Positions 36,316-49,740 are shown, counted from the first letter of the stretch. The stretch: DNA of 64,000 bases from Anastatus disparis (GCA_017163975.1 JAFFSR010000136.1:9855501-9919500); one strand, 5' to 3'. Program-made: numbers and translations. The notes: generated from the sequence alone by a model not told the origin.

Positions 36316-37590
36316 AAGTCTGCACCCCGTATTACTTTATATATACTTTAAACTTTATATATATACATTATAATATATACATATATATATAGACATCTAT
36401 TGTATCTTGGTTAGTTACAAAGTGTTCGAGCAATTACTTCCGAGTCCTTTGTCTTTAGTGAAAAAATAAAATAAAAGATAGTTCACTGAACTTTTGCTAC
36501 GCCTCCTGAGGCACCTTTACCCTTTTTTTTCTTCTTTTAAAAAAAGGGTTGTTAAACTGTAGATATACTCAAAGTAGTGTTAAGTTAGAGTACAGGTGAA
36601 CCTAATTTTAATTCTCTTCTTTTTTCACTATTCTAACGTGCAAGTAAAAAAGTGATAGTTAATAACGTTAGGGTGTAATTTTTAGTTTTTTTTTTTAAGT
36701 AGAAAAAAAAATAAAAGTATAGAATTGCAACACGCGAAAGTTTCGTGGAAGGGGTGGAAAATTGAAAAAAAAAGAAAGAAATTGGTTGGATGCCATTCAA
36801 TTACTTTTTCTTGTTAGCAAAACGAATTATTCTACTCTGTCTTTTCATTTTCGTTGTCGCACGCTATAGACTTTTTATTGGCTTAATTTGATTGCAAGCC
36901 TGCCTCTCTTTTTTTTTTGTAAGATGAAAGGATTTTTTACATTGCATGTTGGAACTATCAAAAGAAATCATTAGAAAGGAGTCTTATGATTATAATAAGA
37001 ACAGGATACATTGAAAATTAAAGCTGGTAAATTTAGACTAGTAATTTTATTAAGAACATTTTTATAAAAAAAAAATTACACAATTTTAATAAAAATTATT
37101 ATTAAATAATATTACACTTAAAAAAGTTTCAAATTAAAAATTTAGTTGTCTAGTAATTTTTATAAAATATATAAACAATTTTTGAAAGTATTTAAATTTT
37201 TAATGTTTCGCAATAAAATTACATCAATCGATAAAATATCTTTATTTTTTAAAGTAAAATTTACTATATATTTAAATAAAATAACTAAAAAGAAAATTTA
37301 GAAAAAATTTCATAAATTTAGTCGATTGGTAAATGTTAAATTCATCTAATAACTAAAAACGAAATACTTAACCAATATTAAAATTTTGATCGTTCTATAA
37401 AAAAATTTTTGAAGCCCATAATCTACGACATCACCCTCTTCCATCCACTAAAAAAAAACCACTTTCCTTCGACACCCAACTGACATGCTATAATCGAGTT
37501 GCTTCGTCTAGAAACAAAATAATAACCCCATCGATTTACATCACAAATTTATTTTTTTCGGTGCGTTTTGTACGTCATAAAATTCATGCT
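36316..37590. other. Noncoding downstream of the promoter candidate
   Basis: TATA alternation to about 36400, mixed sequence to 36900, then A/T-rich. No coding exon is visible. Confidence 0.45.
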
Positions 37591-38540
37591 CGAAAAAAAA
37601 AAGCCGCTTTACATTTCATAACAGCCGGTGTGACGTCCTTTCTCTCTTTCTCCTTGCCTCCGTCTTTATAATGTAAGAAGGGTAGCACTCTTAGCAATGC
37701 AGAAACTATACAGTGATACCAATTTCCAACTTGTTGACGAGCTATCGCGTGACTAACTCTATATCACGAAACTTTCCGAGAAAGGATCATTTACTATAAG
37801 TCGCGAAGTTTCCTCGATTTAAAAGATCAAGCGAGACCAGACTACACGAAAATAAAAGCTAAGAACAAAAAATAAGAAATATATCGAAGATATAAAGATT
37901 CAGCGAGTCGAGATTGGAAAGGGTATTATTTCCCATAGATGCGAATACATCGTGTGCTGCTTTCCTTTTTCTTCTTTTTTTTCATTTTATCTCAGGGGTA
38001 ATTCGCAAGGACAGCACCCTTGTTTTTGGGAATGAAATTTACGATCGTCTATTACTGAAACAAAAAGAGTTGGAAAAAAAAGAAAGTTTATTAGTATTGT
38101 ATATCTATATATTTAGTAGAATAAAATAATGAATCAAGAGGAGGTCGCGTATAATCTCATTTTTTTTCTTCTTTCTTTTTGTAATTCCCTTTGTTTTCTT
38201 TTTATTGATATTGGAGAATTTTTTTTTTCTTTTCTTTTTTTATAACGTCGAACACTCGACCCACGCTATCAGCGTACAAACGCGTAGCTGGACGCCAATA
38301 TTAGAGCACATAAACTAAATATAGAGATGGCTTTTGTACTTAGTGCTATAAGCATATACTCAATATATACGAATCGTTAAAACGTACATGCGTTTTGATA
38401 TAAAACGTTGCTCTTTGTGTTTTTGCGGCAAGATTGACCTTTTCGCAAACTACTTTTCTTTTCTTTTTTTTTCTAATTTTTTATTTTTTCTTTTACGATG
38501 CTTCTTTTTTCAAGTCTGCAACGGGTTTTTCTGACAGTAT
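37591..38540. promoter_or_regulatory. Higher-GC island with CRE-like site
   Basis: A TGACGT motif (37631-37636), a CT tract (37638-37655) and CpG-containing DNA at 37730-37830 and 38240-38300. The frame 37914-38129 is interrupted by T runs and has no recognisable domain. Candidate regulatory module. Confidence 0.3.
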
Positions 38541-41500
38541 TTAAGAACTGCTTGTTTTTATTTGCATTTTAATTTTCAAATTATGGTAATTTTTTTAACA
38601 TTACTTTTATTTTATATACTTTTACTTGAAAGATTTACTAAGCTTACTCACATTTTTCTGATGCTGAACTATACGTGTATTATAAAAATTTTATTCGAAT
38701 TTTTTAAATGAAATAAAATTTTTCATATTAAATGAAAGTTTTTTCTTTAAAGATTAAACAAGCGTGTTGAAATATTTTAATTTTATTTAACAGATTTATA
38801 TTTAACCATTTTAGTACCCAGCCTGATTTAGTTTAATAACCTGCATAAAATTAAGATTTATTTTAAGGGTGATCGAAAAAATGTTTTATAGATATCAGTA
38901 CTTAAAAAAATAAATTATGAAGCTTAAATTAATATATTAAATTTATGATTAATATACTGAATTATTTTTAAGGAATATACATTCCAGCAAAGAATACAAT
39001 AAAATTTTCTCATCGTTAAATTTATTAAAAAATCATTTATTTTTTTTTTAAACTATTTTTACAGAATAATGTTTTAATCAATTTCAATAAAACTATCATA
39101 AATCAAGCATATCATCTATAAATAATTATTCATTTCATAATATTTAATATTATTCACTAATAAAATAAAAGACTTTAAAACACTTATTACATACTAATAA
39201 AATATTTAATGACTTGGCTATACATCATAAAGCATATAAGCATACCAAATTGCAAGATGAAGTGCATAACTTTAATCTTGTAAGCAGTCGGCTATCATAT
39301 ACGTATATATACATATATATTTTTTTAAACCAAGCTAAAATATACGTCATGATATATTCTACTATGTTTCGAAGCGGCAGTACATATATTTTGGCAATGA
39401 AACCTGTTAAAGAAGTGGAATCGACAAAACCGGTTTAGCCAGCTTTAGCACAAGAATCGCCAAATATTTCGATTAATATTTTTCTTAAACCATTCCCTAT
39501 ATACTATATAAGAAAGCCTTTAACTTTTATATAAAATAAGAAAAATTTGAAAAATAAATTATAAAGTTAACAAGAACTCCTACCCCACAGAACTTGGATA
39601 TTGTCTAAATTATAATTTATGTTATAATTGTGTTTTATAACCAAAATAATCGAATCTATAGTCCCGGACTTTATTCTAATGGATCATATTTTTTCAAGAT
39701 ATTCGCTTATTAATATGCTGACAACGTATATTTACATTTAAATATACATTATTACCATATATAAATGTACTTTATATGTATAAAAATATATGGATCTATC
39801 AAAAATCCATCAAAATAAATCCTTAAATATACGTGTTTTATTAGTTTGTTTATAAAAACGTACATTACAAGCTAAGCAAAATCTAAGCTCCTTTGGGTTC
39901 GGTATTTTTCCTTGTAGGATAAAAAATGTTTACGATACTTATTGTAAACTACGCGTTAGGCTATCATTAAAAAGAAATTTTCTATTGATTTTTCAAAAAA
40001 AAAGTATTAATACAAAGTTTATGTTTCCTGGAAACATTTTCTGACATGAATAGGAAATTTCTTTATAATAAGAGTCTGTCATCGATCTGTTAGCGAGCAG
40101 CTTTTTTTTCTTCTTTTTTTAAACCCAGGTTCGGTTTCTCGCGTTTGTTCAAAAATTATGTAAAATTACATTTAAGTATGCAAGATAATTATATATCTAA
40201 ATAAGTGGATGAATACAATTTTCAAAGTGCAACGTCTTACTTAAAGCAACTTTTAATACAGATTTTTTTTCTCTTCTGATTCAAGGAAGTCTTTCGGAGA
40301 ATGAATACGAAATTTCGTTGTAATTTGTAATATAACGCAACAAACAACTTTTAATAACATTTTCTTGTCAATAATAAAATTAGTAAATATTTTAAAATAC
40401 ATAAATATTAGAAAAATACTATATTCTATTATTTAATTTTCAAATGAAATTCAATTTGCAAATATTTAATTTAAATTAATAATATAATAAGTATATGTTC
40501 TAATTATTCGCACTACTTTGCAAGTCAGGTACAAACAATATGTAAATGTGTATATAGCTAAGCTTATTTAAATTAGAAACTTTAATTAAAAACGTTTAAC
40601 CTTAACTACGGACTAAATAAATAATTCACGTAAAATTTAATAAGAAAAAATGAGTATTGTGCTTTATAAATTCATTTTCTGCAAAAAAAGTGTCATTAAA
40701 AAGAAAAAAATCAATTCAATTCATATCAACATTATCAGTAAAATGTATTTGCATGGAAATTAAATTCAAATTGATTCGGAATCGATGAGCGCCACGGAAA
40801 CCCCTATGAACTTACATCCAGCAATCATGAACTTCGATTGTTTAAATATTAATTGTCATTCAAGATGAAAATATTGTGTTTTAAAAATTCAAATATTTTT
40901 GAATATATCATAGAATTTTAAATTATATCATTTTAAAATGAATATAATTCCTGCATTAATTTTTCATTACTTTATAAAATAATAATAGCTAGACAGTGAA
41001 GAAGAATTTAATAAAAAAAAGTAATACGTACAGTTACTGAATATTTATCGATCAGCGAAGCGAAATAGAATATAATATTTTTAGAATTGTTAACTGATGA
41101 ATACTGAAGAGTGTCGCGCTGGTGTTGGAAACTGGTTCTATTTCCGAGTAAGAGCTACATCAACAAAATTTCAACTAGCCTATATCTATATACGTGTACC
41201 ATCACTATGCAAAAGCTCATTAGATACATAACTAAGTAATCCATTGACATGGGCTTTTCGATGCATTAATTACTCATTTCCTTTTGCAGATTACCTATCA
41301 TATCCATTATTTCATATTATCCCTTTTTTGATAGAATTCGTAATTTTCGATTTGAATATTTGCTTGTATTATCTTGAAAAATTTTCTCTTGGCAACCGAA
41401 CAAATATGTAATGTTTTATTGAAATATACATGTTGCTTTATTTTTTCTTTTCTTTTTGTTCAATCTTATGAAATTCATAATAACTTATTTTCATAAATAA

Positions 41501-42220
41501 TTCATTTGAATTTCATACAAATAATTATATAAAAAGTTTATTTCAATTTTTTAGAACAATTTTTCTTTCATTTCGTGATTTATTCGACATTATTTTTTTA
41601 ATTTTTTTTTTTTTTTTTCATTAAAATCCAAAAAAAGAGCTGCCAATACGTTCTCATTTAATTTTCCCAATATTTTATTTTAGCTTAGAAAATTTATTAT
41701 AATGGCACTTTAAATGTAATATCAAAATAACTTTACTTATATTAATTTGATTTTAAGTAGTTGTCGAGTTTTTACATGATACAAAAACTGTTTACAACAA
41801 AACACTTCTAAATTTAATTTGCAACTTTAATATATCGTCATAAATAAAAAGTTAAAATTTTAGAACTAGTTTCGCAATTTCAAAATAAAAATTAAACTTT
41901 TAAAGTTCTATAACTTAATTTTGCAAATGCTTCACGTACTAAAATTTTAATTACAAACATATGATATTATATTGAAGATGTAAAGTAAATTTGTGCAACA
42001 ACTTGTATGATAACTACCTTAAAATCTTATTCAAAGTTATATTTGCTATTTAAAAACTTAGATTTTAATACTTCACTGGTTGAATACAATTACAATTCTT
42101 ATTAAATTTATTTATAAAATAATTTTAACTCTTTCGAAATAAAAATTTTTTTATCAATCCACAATTTCAAAAATGCCTTTGAATTGTTGTTGAAAAAAGT
42201 TAAAAAATAAAAAAACACGT
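38541..42220. other. AT-rich, one very small coding-like frame
   Basis: A/T-rich DNA. At 40786-40869 a 27-codon ATG frame starts MSATETPMNLHPAIMNFDC. It is the only coding-like stretch, too short to call. The frame 39214-39438 has a long stretch translated from TATA alternation. A less A/T-rich patch lies at 41100-41290. Confidence 0.5.
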
Positions 42221-43340
42221 CAAACGTCCAAGTTTGGTGGACTATTACAAAATTCTTTCTCGTGATAAAGCATTTCCTTCTAAAAACAAGAGAAAAAAAT
42301 AAAATAAACGTTAAAAACGAATCTGCTCACACTTTGAATGACACATTTGAATAGTTTTCTATAGATAAAAAAATCGCCGTTACACCACTCACAAACAAAG
42401 AGAGCCAAAGAGCGAGAGAGTAAACGAAATGAAAATTCCATGATAGGTCTTTGTAAAAAAAAAAATGCGAGACAGCACAAGATAGAAAAAGCAAAAAAAT
42501 AGAATAGCATGGTGTCAAATAGAAATCCGTTTTTCTTTCTCTCTCATTTTCTCTATAACCATTTTGCGAGAGTGTGTATATATATAGGGATCGATTTCAA
42601 GCGCAAACGAGAGAGAAATGCGCACAGAAGGACAAAAAAAAACGTGTCCTAGTATCGAAGCTCAACGACAAAATCATTTACCTTACAGCGTGCGTAATAC
42701 AAAAGAGAAAGACAGAGAGAGAAAGAGAAAGAAAATAAAAAAATATATGCCAACAATAGACATCTGCGAAAGTGTATACGGACAACCAGCTTTCCTTCAA
42801 CACTCGACTGTTATTATTGTTTGTCTCTCCGCAATAGCTTTTATGAAAACTGGCTCTTTTATAAAACGTCCAAGAGTAAAAGAGACAATACATACATACA
42901 CACATATACACCACAGGCCACTGAAAACAAAAAGACAAGCTTTGCTTTTGTTTTCCTATATATATACAACGTTACAGAGCCACAGCTATCAGACAGATTC
43001 ATTAAAACTTGCGGACTTATATCCTTTTAGCCAGAGCGATCATTTCTAACCGAGTTTGTGTATATATATATATATATAAATGTAGGTGTGAATATTCGTA
43101 TATATATAGAAACTTTACCGCGGATTAAGTTTTGTACGTGGTGTGGGTGCGTTCCGACCGCGAAAACAATGTAATCACACGGCCATTTTCAAAGGACACC
43201 GCAGTTTCTTTACAAAGATGATTACAGCTTATTTTCGAATGGATAAACAAGCCTTTAAGTCAATCTTCGGGGTTTTGTCTTTTATTCGAGAATGCATAAG
43301 TTATTATTCGTGCTTTCTTACGTTCTTACAAATTTAATAA
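42221..43340. promoter_or_regulatory. Large higher-GC island, overlapping chance frames
   Basis: GA-rich and CT-rich tracts (42280-42620, 42705-42735), a (TA)n run at about 43059-43079 and CpG-containing DNA at 43120-43200. A 143-codon + frame (42618-43049) begins MRTEGQKKTCPSIEAQRQ, but much of it translates A-rich or GA-rich DNA and frames on the other strand are also open. It is one of the longest frames in the window and has no recognisable domain, so I do not call it a gene. Confidence 0.3.
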
Positions 43341-44860
43341 AGTTGGACATTTAATTCATGAGAATAATTGAAAATTTAGCGCTAGCTTAATGAAAATCTG
43401 AAGTTTCTCAGGACGGCTTTTATTTGAATTTGGAGAGTTCATTATAAAGATTTTAGTTAAACTTTACTCGATTAGTTGGTCATATTGAATAAAGAAATTA
43501 AATACTTATTTCATAAGCTTTTTTTTTGTTAAATTTTTAAATTTAATGCTTCATGCAAAATTTTATGAATAAATTTAAAGTTTCTTCCTGATAATTATCT
43601 AACCAAAAACTGGCACTAAAAAAAAGAAAGGTACAAAGTACAAGCTTGATTTTGAAAGTAACTAAAGATCAAAAAGTTAATTCATTTATAATTATATTTA
43701 AATTTAGATGAAATAGAATATTATTTTTAGATAATCGTATTTAATTGATAGCTTGAATGCCTTTATTTTGAATATCTATTAATACTTTTTCATTTTCAGT
43801 ATATTTCAAAATGAAATTTTGAAAAATATTCTCTAATTTAATTTCCTTTTTTACAATTATTCTAGACTGAATAGTTGTTAAAAATTCAAAATTTTAAAGC
43901 CATGGATAAAATTTTACATAAAACAATAGAAAATTGATTATACATTAATTGGGGCAACGAAAAAAAAAAATTTTTTTTATTCAAGATCAAACGAACATTT
44001 GTATAGATTTTGGTCATAATCCGTGACCTGGATTTTACAAACTTTCCTTGTTAGTTTTTGTATTGGCATTTAACTCCTAACCTCTTATTTATATTTTAGA
44101 GCATAAAATTACAATAATATTTTTACTACTGTACACGTTCAAATATATCGATTTTATTTTTACAAATTTAGCATTCTTGACTTTTATACTTTGTTTAACG
44201 CTTTTACATATCACGTATTCTGTATTATTACACTTCAATGTGGTCCACTGATTAGAATTTTTACGTTCCATATTTTTACTATCTGAATAGTTTTCTTATA
44301 GTTTTTTTCTACTTTATAATTCTGCTAATTATTGTATAAACAAACAGTAATTGAAATTCAGTTTTATTGCATTAATAGAATACTATAAATATACATGAAA
44401 ATATCGTACTACAAAAATAGATTAAATAATAAGTGGAGAGATTATGCATTATGTAAGCAAAACAATTAAAAATATTAAAATTTACATGAACAAATGCAAA
44501 TAAAAAATAATGTTTATAAATAATTCAATACTAAAATGAATATGAAAAATAGTTAACAATTTGTTTAAAATAATTCATTAACAAGAGATAAGAAAATAAA
44601 ATAATTAAAAAAAAAATTTATCTTAATAAATGAGAGACTACTAACACGACTTGTTACGTAAATAAAAATAATTATGATTCTAAAAAAAAATACAAAGCTT
44701 AAAAATAAACACCTTAACATTCTGATTCTTAGAACTCAATTAAATCGAGCAATCATAGAGACATCTTGATGACCCATACCAGCATTACTTTAGCTTATAG
44801 CAGGTTGAAAACAAGTTAGATACTTTGTTAAATGTAAAAAATAAAGTAAAACGTAAAATA
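43341..44860. other. AT-rich, nothing identified
   Basis: A/T-rich DNA with no supported feature. Confidence 0.6.
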
Positions 44861-45240
44861 ACCGGTGTACTTGTGTATATATAAGGAGTATAGGAAATGT
44901 TCTGCATATGAGGCAAACGCGCGCTCAAGAGAGATCATAACGGCGTGCAACTCGTTCGCGCTTTGAAAATTTTCTTCCCCTCTTGTTGTAGATCGGTCTG
45001 TGTATATACATATATATATAAATAAGCACGGAAGTTATGTAAATGAACACGTAACACTGGATGCAACGTTCATCGAATCGAGGCAGGTGGAATATAACGC
45101 TTTTGCGAGCACAACACTTACGCGATCATTAAACAAGAGGGCAGCAGCTTATTTGTTTCAGTCTTGTGATAAATTTTATTTAACCTGTACATATTTACCT
45201 ACTTTCTTGAGAAATTTATATTATTTTTCTATATTGCTGT
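44861..45240. promoter_or_regulatory. Higher-GC island with TATA box
   Basis: GTGTATATATAAGGAG (about 44873-44888) is a strong TATA-like element. It is followed by CpG-rich DNA (AAACGCGCGCTCAAGAG, then CGGCGTGCAACTCGTTCGCG). This is an alternative promoter for the coding exon at 45992, only about 1 kb away. The frame 45000-45242 has no domain and ends by chance. Confidence 0.35.
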
Positions 45241-45879
45241 AGTTATTTTCGAAATATTTAAATTATTTTGTTTGTGAAATATTAGTGAGTTAACATTTTA
45301 ATAGAATTTTTAGTATTTCCATAAAATTTCGTATACAAATGTATAACTTACTCAATGTTATATTGAACTCTCAACATTTATAGCACATTCTATACTTTAT
45401 TTATTTATTGACGTGTGACACGGAATTCATAAATTACATTTATTGAACTATTTCAAAATATTGTATTATAAATACATGAATTTGTAAATAATCAATATTT
45501 GTACTATATATCAGGATATACATATTCTTCATCTTGGAAAGAATTAGAAATTTAAAATTACGTGATCCACATATTTACCTACTTTCACCTGTATAATTAC
45601 AATTATAATGGTAATCAAGTGTACGTTACTTAAATAATTAAATTACCTCTGATCATGATGAAATGATTTTATGCCCTGTTATCGCATTTTCAAAATTAAA
45701 TCGTTTATTGCATGTAATTAATTATATAATTTTGGGTAATAATCATAAGACCTTTGCTTAATTTGCACCATATTGTGTAATTAAGAAATACCATTAATTA
45801 GAATCAATACGTTCACCTGTATTCTATAAAAACAAGCATTTAAAACGCTGGTTTTCTTTATTTTTTTGCACGTACATAG
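45241..45879. other. AT-rich, probable intron end
   Basis: A/T-rich. The last 35 bases form a polypyrimidine tract (CTGGTTTTCTTTATTTTTTT) leading to ACATAG at 45874-45879, a good 3' splice site. Confidence 0.45.
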
Positions 45880-45991
45880 GATCTAAATTTGAAAAAAAAA
45901 TGAAACTTGGTACTTAAATTAATTACCGACAGAAGAATTAACAACAAATAATCACAAGGCACAAGAGTTAGAAAAAAAAATAGACTTAAAA
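45880..45991 (+). other. Probable 5' untranslated part of the coding exon
   Basis: Runs from the predicted acceptor (AG 45878-45879) to the ATG at 45992. It is A-rich. It contains one upstream ATG at 45900 with a five-codon frame ending at 45917 (peptide MKLGT), which could damp translation of the main frame. If the acceptor is not used, this is simply the 5' leader or promoter-proximal DNA. Confidence 0.4.
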
Positions 45992-46135
45992 ATGTTCGCC
46001 GCTATGGTATTGCACAAGCGCAGTAATCATCACAACAATAATAATAACAACTCAACAGCAAACGGCACAACTTTAAACAACAATCACATCAATAACAATG
46101 TGAACAATCTCAATCGTCAATTCAGCACGAAAGCG
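45992..46135 (+). CDS. First coding exon, Asn-rich N terminus, gene unassigned
   Basis: This is the best-supported coding sequence in the window. The ATG at 45992 (context TTAAAAATG) opens a 48-codon exon that ends exactly at a perfect donor, GCG|GTAAGT, in phase 0. The frame meets a stop three codons beyond the donor, as expected if it is spliced. The product starts MFAAMVLHKRSNHH, has an Asn-rich region at residues 12-42 (NNNNNN at 15-20, several NNN blocks) and ends NRQFSTKA. Codons mix AAC and AAT, so this is not a slipped triplet repeat. Low-complexity Asn-rich N termini are common in insect regulatory, RNA-binding and neuronal signalling proteins. The protein itself is not identifiable, and no downstream exon is recognised before the right edge, so a large intron follows. 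Confidence 0.62.
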
Positions 46136-46141
46136 GTAAGT
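46136..46141 (+). other. 5' splice site
   Basis: GTAAGT, a perfect metazoan donor, directly after the coding exon. Confidence 0.65.
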
Positions 46142-46247
46142 TCATAACGTCAATACTATTTCTTTTTCTTTTTTTTTCTCTTTTTTTTTAATTCACGAAA
46201 ACCAATTACAATTATACCTCGCTTCGTTCCTGTACGCTTAAAGTTCA

Positions 46248-46365
46248 ACTAGATTGAACTTCTATTTCTACAAAGAAAAATCAAACACGCATCGTACTAT
46301 AGTCGAATGGGATTCCGTTGAAATTCGAATTCTATACGGTAAACTTTAGTTAAGTTCAATCTAGT
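46248..46365. repeat. Intronic inverted repeat near the donor
   Basis: ACTAGATTGAACTT (46248-46261) and AAGTTCAATCTAGT (46352-46365) are perfect 14-bp inverted repeats separated by 90 nt. The left arm is also part of a local palindrome, AAGTTCAA-CTAGA-TTGAACTT (46241-46261). The structure lies 112-230 nt after the donor, so in pre-mRNA it could fold near the 5' splice site. Confidence 0.6.
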
Positions 46366-47700
46366 CAAGATAGCCCCTATATGTATATATTGCTTTAGTT
46401 TCACATTGTTAATCAAGTGTTAGATAGGAGAGATTCCCAGTGAGCACAAGCTTCGACTCATATTTGAACGAGTGATTTCGCCATGGAAATATACGTATAT
46501 AGCATATACTCGCTTTTCCCTACGTATCACCCGCTGCGAGAGCTCTAAATACATAGTTGGATGTAACGAAGTGTGACACCGATTTTCCGGAGCATGAATA
46601 ATAATCCAATGTCGCTACATCTTATTACCCAGGTCTTCAATTTCGCAGGGAATAACACGAGGCACACCTAAGGCTACAATCATAAATTCCTCTTTGACAA
46701 TTATGGCGAAATGAAGGTCTCCTATCTAATTTTTTTTTAATTGATTTTTAAATACTTTTATTTTTTATTTGATTCAGAAATAAAATCTAAGCGTACGAGA
46801 CCTTATGCAATCTTAATAATTAATTATACTTGGCGGAAATGAAATCAATTATTTTTCTATATATCATGTTAATTGATACCATTTGACCCAATTTAAGAGA
46901 ACAACATTTATAATTTAAAAAAAAAGAGGAAAATTTCAACTTATTTTCAATAAGGATGAGCTTTTAATTTAATCTTGTGAATATCTTATCACCAAAATCG
47001 GAGTAATTAAATTAATTTAAGAGGTCATTTTATAATTGTCGTTTCTCTCATCGCAAAAATAAACACAATATTTGTAAAATAATCGCTTTAGAAAATTATC
47101 TCTCAGTAGATACATGCTCCATAAGGATATCACATACATTGCTGCATTATAAATAGACTAGAACTGGAAAGCTACCAACTTTCTAATTAAATAATTTACG
47201 AAATTAGTCTCGTCAAGATTCTTTAACCACATTAATCAATCAAACAAACTGATTTAAATATTTAAAAAAGGAAAAAAAGTCGAAACAATGTACTAAAAGT
47301 AAAATGAGAGCCAACACCATTTACGGCGCCAACTTCTCTTCTGATATAAATTGTATGCGAATACTTTTTGTTATCTAAATTACTCTAGTATCAAACTAAA
47401 AGAGATAGACGTGCATTCATTTATAGACTCAATATATACTGACTTTAAAAAAACGTATTGTATAGAATAAAGATAAACTAAAGGGATATGTTGAAGTATC
47501 GATGCAAAAATTTCATTGTTTACACAAAAAGAATTTTCTTATAAAAATTACAATGGAATTCTGCATAAAAGTTATTACGATGATGTTTTTTCTTAATTAT
47601 TTTGGTGAAATTTCACTAAATTTACGATGATGTACTGTAAAAAGTACTACCATTACAATAAAAATTATTGGACAAATTTTTAATTTTGTCTATCTATTCA
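46366..47700. other. Intronic, higher GC to 46.7 kb then AT-rich
   Basis: The first part of the intron to about 46700 is less A/T-rich, with CpGs and an acceptor-like TTATTACCCAG at 46632, but the frame after it closes at once. The remainder is A/T-rich. Confidence 0.45.
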
Positions 47701-47707
47701 ATAATAT

Positions 47708-48833
47708 TTAAGACATGTATCTATAAAAGAACCTAAAAGTATGAGACGTCAAGATTAGAGTGACCTTCACCGTAATTTTTATAGGAAAATTTTCTCCGTA
47801 CAGAATTGTTCCATACGTTCTATAGTTATCTTTAGAGATGTATGCAAATGAAGTTGCTAGATCAAGTCCTTTGTGTAACAACGATGTAAGGATTAACTCT
47901 GTACGAGCCAACGAATTGTACGTGATACCAAGAATTTACAACTGAATTAAAGCATCTTGTATAGTCAACTATGTCATTCGCCTTGGATTAAATTGCCTTT
48001 CAGATCAATATTTTCGAATTTTATTCCATTAAATTCTTAAGATTGCGCTCTATTGTGAATTGATTGCCAAAGCTTTGTAGAGTCAATCAAGTTCTGGAAA
48101 ATTTGATTGTAATCACATTCTTTTAATTGAATTGATTAAATTTTTAGTACAAGAACTGTGTAAATGTTTGCTATGACGCAAATCATTTCCGTATTTCCTT
48201 ATTTTAATTGATATATATTTCAATTAGTTTTCTAATGGACTGAAAACTCGTCAATCCTTAGTATTACCCTATTTACATTTTGATAACAGTTTATTTTATA
48301 TAATGTTTAAAATCATGTTTTTTATTTGTCAAATAAAAAATCAATAACTATTAAATCTTGGTATATTTTCAATTGACCGAGAAATTTGTAATATAATTAA
48401 AAATACATATTTTAACAATATTTTAAACTTTATTCAAATAATAATAAGCAAATCATAAAGTTTCTAATATTTTATAAATTAATAATATTACGTGAATCCA
48501 AATAAAACGTTGCACATTAAATTATTATCAAAAGTACTTTTAATTCTTTTTTAAATACTCTTGCGTACATCGGAGGAATTTTTGATGTCTTAAATACATC
48601 TTTATAATCATCTTATGAGTCATAAAATTTAAATACACGTTTCACTATCCTCTTATTGCTCTACATACACTTGTTAATATATATTTTTAAAAAAATCCAC
48701 TTTGCCATCAAGTCGTAAAATAAATAAATGTATGATGATTTGCAAAAGAATATTAACCGTTAAACCGCTTCCGCTGGTAGTAAAAAAGGATCAAACTGAC
48801 CGTAATGTAGCGATCGTTAGATTCAGGATCCAT
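47708..48833 (-). pseudogene. Possible decayed coding sequence, unassigned
   Basis: Coding-like segments with balanced codons occur on the - strand but in changing frames broken by stops. From 5' to 3': 48833-48753, an ATG frame starting MDPESNDRYITVSLILFYYQ and ending in TAA; 48720-48520, a frame with RIVKRVFKFYDS, a stop, then KDVFKTSKIPPMYARVFKKE; 48140-47970, segments CDYNQIFQNLIDSTKLWQS, a stop, then EFNGIKFENIDLKG; 47935-47708, an uninterrupted 75-codon frame including LLHKGLDLATSFAYISKDNY and ENFPIKITVKV. Stretches between them (about 48260-48520) are plain A/T-rich. The total length of about 1.1 kb would suit a transposase-sized or receptor-sized gene, but I recognise no family. A chance explanation cannot be excluded. 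Confidence 0.3.
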
Positions 48834-49740
48834 TTTCAAGACATGATTCTAATGGCTAAAAACAGTAAATAAATACGTTCCGTAAGTTCTGTATATATTT
48901 TGGACGAAAATTTATTGAACTTGAAATAAAAATAAATATTAACATAAGTGTTATTATCTAGTTAATAATTTTTAACTTTAGACTGGATTAGATATGGTAC
49001 TCGCTGAAAGATGATCATGTAAGATGATTTTTTGATGTTCCTCAATATATATACAATTATAAATATTTTCTGGCGAAAATCAAATTTATTTTTAGATTAG
49101 TTTTATTGCTAATCAAAACACATAACATCAAAAAAATTTTTGGTATTCATTCACTAATATAACGCTTTCTACTATAATTTATGCATGTTTTATACTATTT
49201 TACGTGCGTTTTAAACATGTGAAATAACTACAGCATTTTCATTTTATAAATTAGTTAAAAACATGCAGTTTATAGAAATCAATGAGAGAGTTTGAACCAG
49301 GCGGCGAAATGAATGATATCTTAAGTATATGTACAAAAATTACTGTAAATGTATTGACCAATAACATTTTTTGCTCGCAATTTGTCAAGATATTTTTTTT
49401 TTAATTAGTGCGTTGAATTTTAATGTTAAATCATTGATAAAATCAAGCACAAAATACTTTTAAAAATTTCATTTCAAAGAAGAAAGTTGCCAATACTTGT
49501 CATTTTTTAGTTTTGTGAACATTTTTATTGATGCATTGTAGTTGATTTGTTTCATTTTTTCATTTTCACATTATTTTTTTTTTTAAATTAATAATAAATT
49601 TATAGTTTACGCTTCATTTGTACTTTTGATATATATAATTATTAAAAATTTTGTGAAAAAAAGAAATAAACTGTGTCGATGTTTTATATATATCTTCAGT
49701 AATTGCAGTTAAAGAGGTTAAACTGAATGTTATATGCCGA
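48834..49740. other. AT-rich, nothing identified
   Basis: A/T-rich intronic sequence. Confidence 0.55.

Noticed and set aside
42618..43049. 143-codon open frame
   Set aside because: Largely A-rich and GA-rich DNA, with overlapping open frames on the other strand and no recognisable motif.
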